Below, one piece after another: positions 1 through 7,479 of a DNA stretch of 9,053 bases; positions within the stretch are counted from its first letter, which is position 1, and the number at the start of each line of letters is the position of its first letter. Under the pieces are notes generated by a model. It saw nothing but the letters and a program-made list of their open reading frames with translations, did no database searches and was not told where the DNA came from. Position numbers and translations under genes: made by a program. Where the stretch lies: assembly GCA_964568485.1 (NCBI GenBank), contig CAZMRA010000209.1, positions 1 to 9,053 on the forward strand, in the 5' to 3' direction. The stretch is from CFX5 sp964568485 (GTDB taxonomy: Bacteria; Chloroflexota; Anaerolineae; Caldilineales; Caldilineaceae).

Positions 1-248
1 CCACTGAGTGGATCGTACCCATCCTCATGGCTGGCGAGGATGCGCGCACTGTATTGCTCGCGTGCGCGGGCCACCTCCCCTTGTTGCAGAGCCACAAAGG
101 CGTTATAAACAGGCGTCGCCGGTTCATCCGCTGTGCGGTACGTTAATCTTTCTTCCTCTGGGCTGCCGCGGCTCACAGTCACAATCGCAGCTACCAAGAG
201 CAGACCAATCGCTATCAGTACAATCCACGTAAACTTGTCAATGCGCAT
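1..248 (-). CDS. Membrane-anchored hypothetical protein, truncated by the left window edge (N-terminal 82 residues visible)
   Basis: I do not recognise this gene. Reading leftward from ATG at 248-246, the frame stays open to base 1, so only the N-terminus is visible. The protein begins MRIDKFTWIVLIAIGLLLVA, which gives a short positive N-terminus and one hydrophobic segment at about residues 8-22. This would be a signal anchor with the remainder outside the cytoplasm. There is no lipobox cysteine. An acidic linker follows (PEEER), then from about residue 46 an amphipathic helical stretch (VYNAFVALQQGEVARAREQY) that could open an NTF2-like or helical-repeat domain; that is only a guess. The start lies 3 bases after the stop of the upstream lipoprotein gene and has no strong Shine-Dalgarno, so translational coupling within the same operon is likely. 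Confidence that this is a gene is good; its function is unknown. Confidence 0.75.
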   Translation of the reverse strand, partial: MRIDKFTWIVLIAIGLLLVAAIVTVSRGSPEEERLTYRTADEPATPVYNAFVALQQGEVARAREQYSARILASHEDGYDPLS

Positions 249-251
249 GAT

Positions 252-1010
252 TTATTCACCCGTTTGGTATTCGCTCAGCTCGAAGCTTCCCTGGTTACGG
301 CCATCAAGATACTTGACCAGCACACGGCTAGAATCATCGGTAATCCAGGCTGTGGTTGTGTAGTCACGTGTACGCAATTCAACCTTAAACGTTGAGAAAA
401 GACCCGCAGGCACGGAAACTTCTTCACGGCTGCGCACCACGACAGTATACGTTTCTAACAAGCCAACAACTGGTAAATACGCATTGATTCGAGTCGCATA
501 ATTGACCTCTAACGGCAGCGCACGCGCTAGCATGATCAAAACATTGCTGTCACGCGCATCGCTGGGAATGCTAGCTCGTTCATAGGTCGTTACATTCTGC
601 GCCGTGGTCAACTCCATATCCACCTGGCCACTGTTATAGATAGCAGTGACCATCTCGTTTCCCTGCTGAAAACCTGTCGAGCGGATCAACTGTGAACGGA
701 GTGGGCGTAGCCCCGCATTCATGCTCACATTGACAACTTCCGTCGAACCTTGGGCCACAATCTCGCGCTCAATCAGCCAGCCATTGTCGAGCGCAGTCAT
801 GCGATAACGGGCCGTCCCGGCATAACGCCCATTCACATCGGTGATCTGAAAGAGACTTTGTTCACCGGCTTGCCACGGCGTTTCTGCCCAAGTTAACGGT
901 TGGGGGGCTGGTTGACCACAAGCACCGATCAAGAAGGCCAACATCAGCAGCCAAGTAATCTTCAAATGACTGCGCCTGTGCGCTCCTGTTCGACGTAGCC
1001 AACCAAGCAA
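252..1010 (-). CDS. Probable lipoprotein with DUF3108-like C-terminal region
   Basis: This is an exported lipoprotein of unknown function. With the chosen TTG start at 1010 it has 252 residues. An Arg/His-rich n-region (WLRRTGAHRRSH) precedes a hydrophobic core and the lipobox LIGAC, with Cys31 as the predicted lipidated residue, followed by a short Pro/Gln linker. The mature part looks all-beta. Its C-terminal portion carries VSVPAGLFSTFKVELRT, then TAWITDDSSRVLVKY, then a Gly-Ser-X-Glu-Leu end. This is the pattern of DUF3108-like proteins, which are secreted beta-rich proteins. The start is disputed. The frame is open up to ATG at 1163, and ATG codons at 1145 and 1142 overlap the stop of the preceding gene, but those starts would put about 75 residues before the lipobox Cys. 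TTG-1010 has AAGGGGGG 5 bases upstream (1016-1023). Another option is TTG-965, giving a 16-residue signal peptide. It probably forms one operon with the amidohydrolase upstream and the membrane protein downstream. Confidence 0.8.
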   Translation of the reverse strand: MLGWLRRTGAHRRSHLKITWLLMLAFLIGACGQPAPQPLTWAETPWQAGEQSLFQITDVNGRYAGTARYRMTALDNGWLIEREIVAQGSTEVVNVSMNAGLRPLRSQLIRSTGFQQGNEMVTAIYNSGQVDMELTTAQNVTTYERASIPSDARDSNVLIMLARALPLEVNYATRINAYLPVVGLLETYTVVVRSREEVSVPAGLFSTFKVELRTRDYTTTAWITDDSSRVLVKYLDGRNQGSFELSEYQTGE

Positions 1011-1141
1011 ATGTTCCCCCCTTAGACGATATCTCAACCATTTACTCCATACCTTACGCGGCGCTTGCATCCCCCCAGAGAAGCCAACTTGCTGTTCATG
1101 TCTTTCAGGGGTATGGGCTCGCGTCAGGTTTAAATCAATCA

Positions 1142-2362
<1,221 letters not shown>

Positions 2363-2388
2363 TGCAAGCACCCTTTTGGCTAAATAGA

Positions 2389-2417
2389 TTTATAGTTAAT
2401 CTGAAACACCCGCACAA
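2389..2417 (-). promoter_or_regulatory. Candidate sigma70-type promoter for the amidohydrolase operon
   Basis: On the minus strand, TTGTGC (2417-2412) and TATAAA (2394-2389) are separated by exactly 17 bases. The -10 matches consensus at 5 of 6 positions, the -35 only at TTG. A start near 2382 would leave a leader of about 20 bases carrying the AAAAGGG ribosome binding site. The position is ideal, but the -35 is weak. Confidence 0.4.
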
Positions 2418-2530
2418 CGCCAGAGCGACGTCGAGCGGGCTGGATTCAACCTATTCTTACCTTCTAAACAACAGCGACGGAAAGCACAAAGTAAGCTCAG
2501 CATTTAGGGAAATGAGCCAGAGGGCAAGAT

Positions 2531-2552
2531 AGCACATTGTAGCAAATGTGCT
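2531..2552 (-). terminator. Hairpin, possible slyD transcript terminator
   Basis: AGCACATT (2531-2538) and AATGTGCT (2545-2552) form a perfect 8-bp stem with a 6-base loop. It lies about 145 bases past the slyD stop. The stem is only moderately GC-rich, and the minus-strand sequence after it (ATCTTGCC) has a poor U-tract. It could end the slyD transcript, or be a stability element or chance. Confidence 0.3.
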
Positions 2553-2640
2553 TTATACCTTTCGGCGCGCCCCTGAGTAACTTCGTACGAGGTTGTGTGA
2601 TAACAATTCAGTTACTAGCAGTCGCCCAAATCAGTTGTGA

Positions 2641-2669
2641 CGCGTGCAGATTACAGTTACCTGCACGCG
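2641..2669 (-). terminator. GC-rich hairpin just downstream of slyD
   Basis: CGCGTGCAG (2641-2649) and CTGCACGCG (2661-2669) form a perfect 9-bp, GC-rich stem with an 11-base loop. It starts about 28 bases past the slyD stop, where an intrinsic terminator would be expected. On the minus strand it is followed by TCACAACTG rather than a U-run, so it is not a textbook terminator. It may act as a 3' stability hairpin or a pause site. Confidence 0.4.
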
Positions 2670-2697
2670 CAGAAATTTTGAGACAAGGACTGGTAGA

Positions 2698-3201
2698 TCA
2701 GTGATGGTCGTGCCCAGCACCATGTGCATGGCCGTGCGCTAATTCTTCCGGCGTAGCAGCCCGAACCCCCACAATCTTTACCTGAAAGTGAAGCGTTTCA
2801 CCGGCCAAGGGATGGTTAAAGTCTAAGACGACTTCATCGTTATCACTTTCAACCACTTGTGCCTGGAAAATATGTCCAGACTCTTCATCCTGCAAATTTA
2901 GCAATTCACCTTCCGTCAGATCGGCTTCAGGAGGGAAAGCGTCGCGCGGCATGGTCTGTACTTGATTATCATCATATTGACCATAACCATCTTCGGGTGC
3001 AACAACCACTTGTTTCTCGGCACCCACGTTCAGCCCAGTCAGTTCTTGCTCCAAACCAGGGATGATCTGCCCGTGCCCATGCAAATATTCCAACGGTGCC
3101 CCAACTTCCGAGCGGTCGATTTCCTGACCGTCATCCAGGGTGAGTACATATTCGATGCTGACCACCACATTATTCGTGACGGTTTGTGTTCCTTGTGTCA
3201 T
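2698..3201 (-). CDS. slyD: FKBP-type peptidyl-prolyl cis-trans isomerase, SlyD family
   Basis: This is a cytoplasmic prolyl isomerase and folding chaperone, and probably also a metal (nickel) binding protein. It has 167 residues, a usual SlyD length. The FKBP core is split in the SlyD manner. The first part, about residues 11-75, includes LEYLHGHGQIIPGLEQEL and the DGYGQYD turn. The insert-in-flap chaperone domain covers about 76-128 and opens with the family's MPRDAFP. The FKBP fold then closes with FNHPLAGETLHFQVKIVGVR. The tail is His-rich (EELAHGHAHGAGHDHH; His156, 158, 160, 164, 166, 167) but lacks the cysteines of the long E. coli tail, so metal binding would be by His only. ATG-3201 has AAGGA about 8 bases upstream, a good Shine-Dalgarno. 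The gene stands alone, divergent from ubiA-like. Confidence 0.95.
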   Translation of the reverse strand: MTQGTQTVTNNVVVSIEYVLTLDDGQEIDRSEVGAPLEYLHGHGQIIPGLEQELTGLNVGAEKQVVVAPEDGYGQYDDNQVQTMPRDAFPPEADLTEGELLNLQDEESGHIFQAQVVESDNDEVVLDFNHPLAGETLHFQVKIVGVRAATPEELAHGHAHGAGHDHH

Positions 3202-3374
3202 AGCGACATCCTTTGATTTCTCTCAAAACGACAATACCTTTGTGAGGTCGTCACCTGCAAGAGATTACCATTTTGAGATAGCTGCTTATAACTCGGTCGA
3301 ATGGGCCGCGGATCAACCGCCATGCACAGCATCGCGCTGTCGATCTCCCGGTCAGCGATAGTAAATATAGCCGT

Positions 3375-3407
3375 CGTTAGCCTAACGCACTTCGGGCTCG
3401 TCGTCAA
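3375..3407 (-). promoter_or_regulatory. Weak candidate slyD promoter overlapped by a 13-base palindrome
   Basis: CGTTAG-C-CTAACG at 3375-3387 is a perfect inverted repeat with a single central base, the shape of a small dimeric-repressor site. On the minus strand TTGACG (3407-3402) and TAGGCT (3384-3379) lie 17 bases apart, so the palindrome would cover the -10. The -35 is good (5 of 6), the -10 poor (3 of 6). The slyD leader would be about 170 bases. Both the promoter and the operator role are inference. Confidence 0.25.
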
Positions 3408-3531
3408 GAAAAAATAATCCATTTAGGGAGCGAACATTGGGCACAACTATTGGGCATAGGGAGGAGAGTCGGTGATACTATTCCTATTGGTTATAAAGAA
3501 TCAACCACAACTTCAATCTACACGAAATAGA

Positions 3532-3560
3532 TTGACACTGGTACCATCTACTGTTAGAAT
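3532..3560 (+). promoter_or_regulatory. Strong sigma70-type promoter for the ubiA-like gene
   Basis: TTGACA (3532-3537, 6 of 6) and TAGAAT (3555-3560, 5 of 6) are separated by 17 bases, which is near consensus. Transcription would start around 3567, giving a leader of about 56 bases. The spacer contains the palindrome TGGTACCA (3539-3546), which could be an operator, although 8-base palindromes are common by chance. Confidence 0.75.
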
Positions 3561-3622
3561 AGCCAACAAGTGGGCATATTTAGTGAGCTCAATGAATTAT
3601 TTATTCAGGAAAGGGAAAGCTT

Positions 3623-4672
3623 GTGCCGGGACGAGATCCTCACCACGCAACGGCGCAGCCGATAAATCCGCTCTCCAGCGGTTCGATGGCAGCAGTACAA
3701 GCACGCGAAGCGCGTCGTCGCTTACACTTGCGCCGCTTGCTGACCCATTCCCCGCGCACTGTATTTGATGTGCTAGCCCGCCTAACTCGCTTACCCGCTG
3801 CCTTCGCCCTCACCTTACCGGTGCTTTGTGGCGCAGCGCTGAGCTGGTGGGAAAGTGGCCAACTCAACCCACTGGCGCTTGGCTTAAATTTTTTCGCCAC
3901 CTTGAGTTTAGCCCTGGGCATGCATGCCCTGTATGAATACCGAGATTATCGCCGGGCGGTGGCAGCCCATGCTCTAGACGAGAACGATCCTATTGTCACC
4001 GGCTATGGGCTGCTGGTCCGCGGCCTGATCGACCCTAGTATCGCCCTGAATTTGGGTCATATTTTATTGACGATCAGCGCGCTCTGCGGTTTGTGGTTGC
4101 CGATTTTGGCAGGCTGGCCAGCCTTGGCTTTTGCTGGTTTCAGTATTCTGTTGATCTATTTTTATGCCAACCCGCCCTTGCGCTATGTCAACGTGGGGTG
4201 GGGGCTAGGCGAGCTTGGGCTCTTTATTGGGTTTGGTGTACTGCAAACCATCAACAGCTACTATATTCAGACCCAGACCATCACCAGAGAGGCCATCTTC
4301 ATCAGCCTACCGCTGGGGTTGCTCGCCACGCTGCTCTATCACAATTACAATCTCTTATTCGAACGCCGCGATTGGCTCATTCGCAAGCGGACATTGGTGG
4401 TTGAGCTTGGCCCGTTGCGAGCACTCGACCTCAGCGCCCTATTGTTTGTGCTGGTCCACATTGCCATTGTCGCTATTGTCAGCTTAGCCCGCTTGCCATT
4501 TAGCACGCTGGTTACTTTGATTGCATTGCCTGTAGGGCTAGGTGCCTTCGCCCACGTTGATCGCGACCGGCTTGCGCTCGAAGATCTCTATCAAATCTAC
4601 AAAACTGGTCTCCACGCCACGTTCTGGACAGGGCTACTCTTCTGTCTGGCACTCGTGATTGCTACACTCTAA
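3623..4672 (+). CDS. UbiA-superfamily prenyltransferase with divergent active-site motifs
   Basis: This is a polytopic inner-membrane protein of the UbiA superfamily, which joins a polyprenyl chain to an aromatic acceptor, for example in menaquinone synthesis. It has 349 residues and about nine membrane segments (roughly 59-76, 86-103, 145-163, 166-182, 192-210, 226-242, 270-288, 293-309 and 328-347), after an Arg-rich cytosolic N-terminus. The first motif, normally N-D-x-x-D-x-x-x-G-x-D, reads YEYRDYRRAVA (104-114): Asn is replaced by Tyr and the last Asp by Ala, while Asp108 is kept. The second, MenA-like motif reads NYNLLFERRDWLIRKRTL (241-258), keeping Asp250 and KRTL but with Phe where the first Asp is expected. 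GTG-3623 is chosen because GGAAAGGG lies 7 bases upstream and a strong promoter precedes it; ATG-3686 has no ribosome binding site. Family assignment is good. Activity and substrate (MenA-like is a guess) are open. Confidence 0.85.
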   Translation: MPGRDPHHATAQPINPLSSGSMAAVQAREARRRLHLRRLLTHSPRTVFDVLARLTRLPAAFALTLPVLCGAALSWWESGQLNPLALGLNFFATLSLALGMHALYEYRDYRRAVAAHALDENDPIVTGYGLLVRGLIDPSIALNLGHILLTISALCGLWLPILAGWPALAFAGFSILLIYFYANPPLRYVNVGWGLGELGLFIGFGVLQTINSYYIQTQTITREAIFISLPLGLLATLLYHNYNLLFERRDWLIRKRTLVVELGPLRALDLSALLFVLVHIAIVAIVSLARLPFSTLVTLIALPVGLGAFAHVDRDRLALEDLYQIYKTGLHATFWTGLLFCLALVIATL

Positions 4673-4712
4673 GCATTCAAAGTTTATCAACCATCATACC
4701 GCGCTCCCCTTG

Positions 4713-5336
4713 ATGGCAAGGCGCGGCAAATCGATTTGGGCGGTGCTGATGGCGGCCTGTAGCCTCGACACTCTCAAATTTGTTATTACAGCAGACCAAG
4801 TGACCACTTCCTTGACGCCGTTGACCCGACGCGATTTTTTTCAGCTCACCGAACGCTGTCAGGCCGATGCCAGCGAACTCGCACGCTACGATCAGGGCCA
4901 TGTAAACCTGGCCCAATGTCATAAATTTAATGCCTGGTTGCAGCAATTGAAGGGTTACGATCTACTCGCTGAGCCGCTACGTACGCTCGCCCCAGCGCGG
5001 CCGATTACGCGCTGGCAAGTCATGACCTTGGCGGTTGTGCTTGGCTTGGTAGGGATGCTCTTTCTGGCAAGTCGCGGGGTACGTACACTGAACTACTCCT
5101 ACTTCTACTTTCTAGTGCTCTTTCTCCTCTATTTTATCCCTCAACGCCTCTATGGCACCACCATCGAACTGCTCGAAGGCAAGCTGCTGCGGATTGTCGA
5201 TCTCCTCGACGAGCTGTTGCAGCGGGGTGATCTTGAGTTTAGCGAGGCTGCCTTTTTCCAAGCCAAAGAAAATCTCAGCGCTGCGCGCCGAGAACTACGC
5301 CAGCAGATCGATCTCGCTCACCGACGCGGGGGATAG
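4713..5336 (+). CDS. Two-TM membrane protein of unknown function downstream of the ubiA-like gene
   Basis: I do not recognise this family. From ATG-4713 the product has 207 residues. A soluble, mostly helical N-terminal region of about 95 residues (containing PLTRRDFFQLTERCQADASE) precedes two membrane helices at about 101-120 and 127-143. A conserved-looking loop follows (FIPQRLYGTTIELLEGKLLR), then a charged helical C-terminus that may form a coiled coil (residues about 150-205). Both soluble parts probably face the cytoplasm. The start is uncertain. The frame extends back to TTG-4659, overlapping the ubiA-like stop, and ATG-4749 follows a weak GGGCGG; no start has a clear Shine-Dalgarno. 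It lies about 40 bases after the ubiA-like gene with no terminator between, so it is probably co-transcribed. Its stop is 7 bases from the stop of the convergent next gene. Confidence 0.75.
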   Translation: MARRGKSIWAVLMAACSLDTLKFVITADQVTTSLTPLTRRDFFQLTERCQADASELARYDQGHVNLAQCHKFNAWLQQLKGYDLLAEPLRTLAPARPITRWQVMTLAVVLGLVGMLFLASRGVRTLNYSYFYFLVLFLLYFIPQRLYGTTIELLEGKLLRIVDLLDELLQRGDLEFSEAAFFQAKENLSAARRELRQQIDLAHRRGG

Positions 5337-5343
5337 CGCCGGT

Positions 5344-7290
5344 TTATTCGGGCGGGACGGGGAACTCTAGCGGTGCGGCAAGTTGCCGCAAATCAGGGCC
5401 CGTATAGAACCCGATCAATAGCCGAGCAGGATCACTATCGGCGGGCAGGTACAGCTCCTGGCGTACCAGCAAACGATCGCCCACTTGCCAATGCGAAGTT
5501 GGATAATAGACGCCACCGACGAGATGATCCTCTTGAGCGATCTTCTCTCCAGCTTCGTCAAAAAGCTGCATCGTCAGCGTGTAATCTGCGTCCAGCGGCT
5601 GAAGCACCGCCCAGTGGAGAGCCAGCGCAACCGTATCGGTGAGCGGCATACTCGTACGCTGCCAGTCGTAACCTAGCAACTGTAGGGGGCCAATCTCGGC
5701 CTCCAGCGGATATTGGGGCGGTTGTGTGGTCGCCATGCCTACCACCTGCACCAAAGGCGATTCTGCTGGCTGTAGTTCAAACTTGATCTCCAGCCCCGGC
5801 ATGGGTTTGATTAGATAGAGCGGCTGCTCGCTGCGCTGCTGCCACGCATATTCTACAGTGGCGCCAAGCGTGGCAAATGCTGGGCCTGGGTGGATCAACG
5901 GGAAGAGGCCGGTCAAGTCGCGGCCACGACCTTCCACTGCTTGCAGATAAAAGAGGGGGACAATTTCGTTGCGATCATTGCTGATCAGAATGGCATTGGA
6001 TGGTGGCTCAGCCGCCAAGATGGCTTCCCACTGTTGGTGCGCACCGGTCGCATTACTCTGATCCAGCCGCGGGTAATAGTCGCGCAAGAGACCAATCGGT
6101 AACAAGAAGCAGGCAAGCGCCGCCACGATGCCAATGCCAGAGACAGGGCTTGCTGGGGCCGACTTTGCCGAGCTCTCTTCGGCCTTGGCAAAGCCAGTTG
6201 CCAAGCCGTGCACTGCAAATCCACACCAGATTGCGCCCACCCAGTAGAGCGGAATATAGTAGACCAAGATGTCTTCAATGGCGTAGAAGAGATTGAAGAC
6301 TTGCTGAATCAGCAGGTATGTGCCGGTCAAGATCAACAAGGGCAGTTGGCGTTGTTGCCGCAGCTGGTACAGGCCCGCGACCAACAACACCACGCCGACC
6401 CAAGTAAAGTGCAGAAGCCAGAGTCTACCCGCCAACGGGAGACGCGCCCAGACACTGGCCCAATCATAAAAACCCACCGAGATCGATTGGCCGGTGATAA
6501 AGGCCACAAAGGCTGACCAAGTCCCATCGTACAGTGAAAGCACACCATCCCCCAGCCGTTGATGATACCAGGGAGAAGCCTCTGGTCCACTCCGCCACGG
6601 GATGTACAGATAGAGCAACAAGGGCCCCGCCAGTGCAATCAACATACCCAGCAGCGTGGGGAGCGAGCGCCAAGCCCGGTGTTCCACTCGCAGCAGCGCG
6701 ATCAACAAACCGGGGAGAAAGAGCAACGTCATGGCATGATGGGTGAGGGAAAGGCCTACCACGAGCGCCAAGCCGATCAACGGGCGGCTGCGCTCGGCCG
6801 CGGGCGTGGCTACCACGCGCTGAAACGCAGCCAGAATCAGCACCAGGAAGAGTAGGTGCAAGCCATACACTTCGGCGATCAGATTTTGGCTCCAAACCGT
6901 GGGATTAACAGCCACTAGGACCGCTGCAAAGCTAGCCGCCAAACGGGCTGGAGTATTCACGGGCGCGAACCAGCAGCACATCACGCCATAGAAGAGGGCC
7001 ACAGCCAATGCCCCGATCACCGCGCTCAAGGCGTTGAGGCCCGTTGCGGGGGCAATCCCAACTAGCGCCAGCAAATGTTGCCAAGCGCCACCGAGTAACA
7101 AATAAAGGGGATAACCCGTGGCGTGTGCGAGCCCAAAACGCCACGCCGCGAACTGAAATTCGCCAGCATCGCCGCTCAGCAAACCAGGAGCCAGCGTCCG
7201 TAGATAAAGCGCCAGAGCGAGCGCAAAGAGCAACGCCATTACGTAGCGGTCGCTCCGGTTCAAGGGCAAAAATTTGACCATCCGTACCAT
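5344..7290 (-). CDS. DUF2723-family (TMEM260-like) GT-C membrane glycosyltransferase
   Basis: This is a predicted integral-membrane glycosyltransferase that moves a sugar from a polyprenyl-phosphate carrier to an acceptor outside the cytoplasm. From ATG-7290 it has 648 residues. The N-terminal part matches the DUF2723 pattern: LAPGLLSGDAGEF (about 33-45) with the acidic pair Asp41/Glu44, the usual place of GT-C catalytic acid residues, then HATGYPLY (56-63) and AEVYGLH (139-145). About ten membrane helices span residues 15-402. The C-terminal region, about 529-648, is a soluble beta-sandwich (QLLGYDW, then LHWAVLQPLDADYTL, then YYPTSHWQVGD), as on many GT-C proteins of this type. The frame is open to TTG-7344, but that start has no Shine-Dalgarno; ATG-7281 is also possible, with GGTGA 10 bases upstream. 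It is divergent from a polyprenol-phosphate mannose synthase gene, its likely donor maker. Human TMEM260 is an O-mannosyltransferase; mannose as the sugar here is inference. Confidence 0.88.
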   Translation of the reverse strand: MVRMVKFLPLNRSDRYVMALLFALALALYLRTLAPGLLSGDAGEFQFAAWRFGLAHATGYPLYLLLGGAWQHLLALVGIAPATGLNALSAVIGALAVALFYGVMCCWFAPVNTPARLAASFAAVLVAVNPTVWSQNLIAEVYGLHLLFLVLILAAFQRVVATPAAERSRPLIGLALVVGLSLTHHAMTLLFLPGLLIALLRVEHRAWRSLPTLLGMLIALAGPLLLYLYIPWRSGPEASPWYHQRLGDGVLSLYDGTWSAFVAFITGQSISVGFYDWASVWARLPLAGRLWLLHFTWVGVVLLVAGLYQLRQQRQLPLLILTGTYLLIQQVFNLFYAIEDILVYYIPLYWVGAIWCGFAVHGLATGFAKAEESSAKSAPASPVSGIGIVAALACFLLPIGLLRDYYPRLDQSNATGAHQQWEAILAAEPPSNAILISNDRNEIVPLFYLQAVEGRGRDLTGLFPLIHPGPAFATLGATVEYAWQQRSEQPLYLIKPMPGLEIKFELQPAESPLVQVVGMATTQPPQYPLEAEIGPLQLLGYDWQRTSMPLTDTVALALHWAVLQPLDADYTLTMQLFDEAGEKIAQEDHLVGGVYYPTSHWQVGDRLLVRQELYLPADSDPARLLIGFYTGPDLRQLAAPLEFPVPPE

Positions 7291-7424
7291 TTCACCGATA
7301 ATCTCAACTTCAGCCCAGCGTTTGCGGAATGCCCAAACCGACAACAGCGCGACCGCATGAACCAGGGATAACGCTTATGCAAACGTTGACTGAAGATCTA
7401 TTTGTTTACAGCTGACACAATTTT

Positions 7425-7441
7425 CCTGAACAGGATTCAGG
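7425..7441. repeat. Small inverted repeat in the divergent glycosyltransferase promoter region
   Basis: CCTGAA (7425-7430) and TTCAGG (7436-7441) flank a 5-base loop within the 189-base gap between the two divergent glycosyltransferase genes. It could be a leader hairpin or an operator half-site pair. I found no convincing -35/-10 pair for either gene here; TTGACT (7386-7391) is a good -35 without a matching -10. Confidence 0.25.
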
Positions 7442-7479
7442 CACGACACAAACCCTAAAGCGAAACAGACAACCCAGGC

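Larger units (their letters stand above)
2363..2697. other. Gene-free stretch between slyD and the amidohydrolase gene
   Basis: This stretch of 335 bases has no convincing coding frame and no tRNA-like fold that I could find. It holds the amidohydrolase leader and promoter at its left end, and two inverted repeats (2531-2552 and 2641-2669) that lie downstream of slyD and could shape or end that transcript. The middle part, about 2420-2530, shows nothing I can interpret. Confidence 0.6.
3202..3622. other. Divergent regulatory region between slyD and the ubiA-like gene
   Basis: This region of 421 bases has no well-supported gene. It contains the slyD ribosome binding site at the left end, a 13-base palindrome (3375-3387), an 8-base direct repeat ATTGGGCA (3436-3443 and 3449-3456) with a related TGGGCATA at 3571-3578, a strong rightward promoter (3532-3560) and the ubiA-like ribosome binding site. 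It is AT-richer than the flanking genes, as expected for a double promoter region. Confidence 0.6.

Noticed and set aside
2593..2608. Sequence TTGTGTGATAACAATT resembling the E. coli lac operator
   Set aside because: The dyad symmetry needed for a LacI-type site is poor (only the outer 4 bases pair) and no sugar operon or LacI-family gene is present; chance similarity.
3198..3422. 74-codon minus-strand frame whose stop overlaps the slyD ATG (ATGA)
   Set aside because: The overlap suggests coupling, but there is no Shine-Dalgarno before ATG-3422, the composition is not protein-like, and the frame covers the palindrome and probable promoter area.
3439..3453. Possible sigma54 promoter (GGGCAC, 5 bases, TTGG)
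   Set aside because: The -12 element lacks the essential GC, the -24 element is imperfect, and sigma54 is generally not expected in the suggested phylum.
3472..3768. 98-codon plus-strand frame starting at GTG-3472 with a strong AGGAG 5 bases upstream
   Set aside because: It begins upstream of the near-consensus promoter at 3532-3560, overlaps the ubiA-like gene for about half its length, and its low-complexity Ser/Thr/Arg product reads like an out-of-frame translation. The Shine-Dalgarno match is kept in mind, but no promoter was seen before it.
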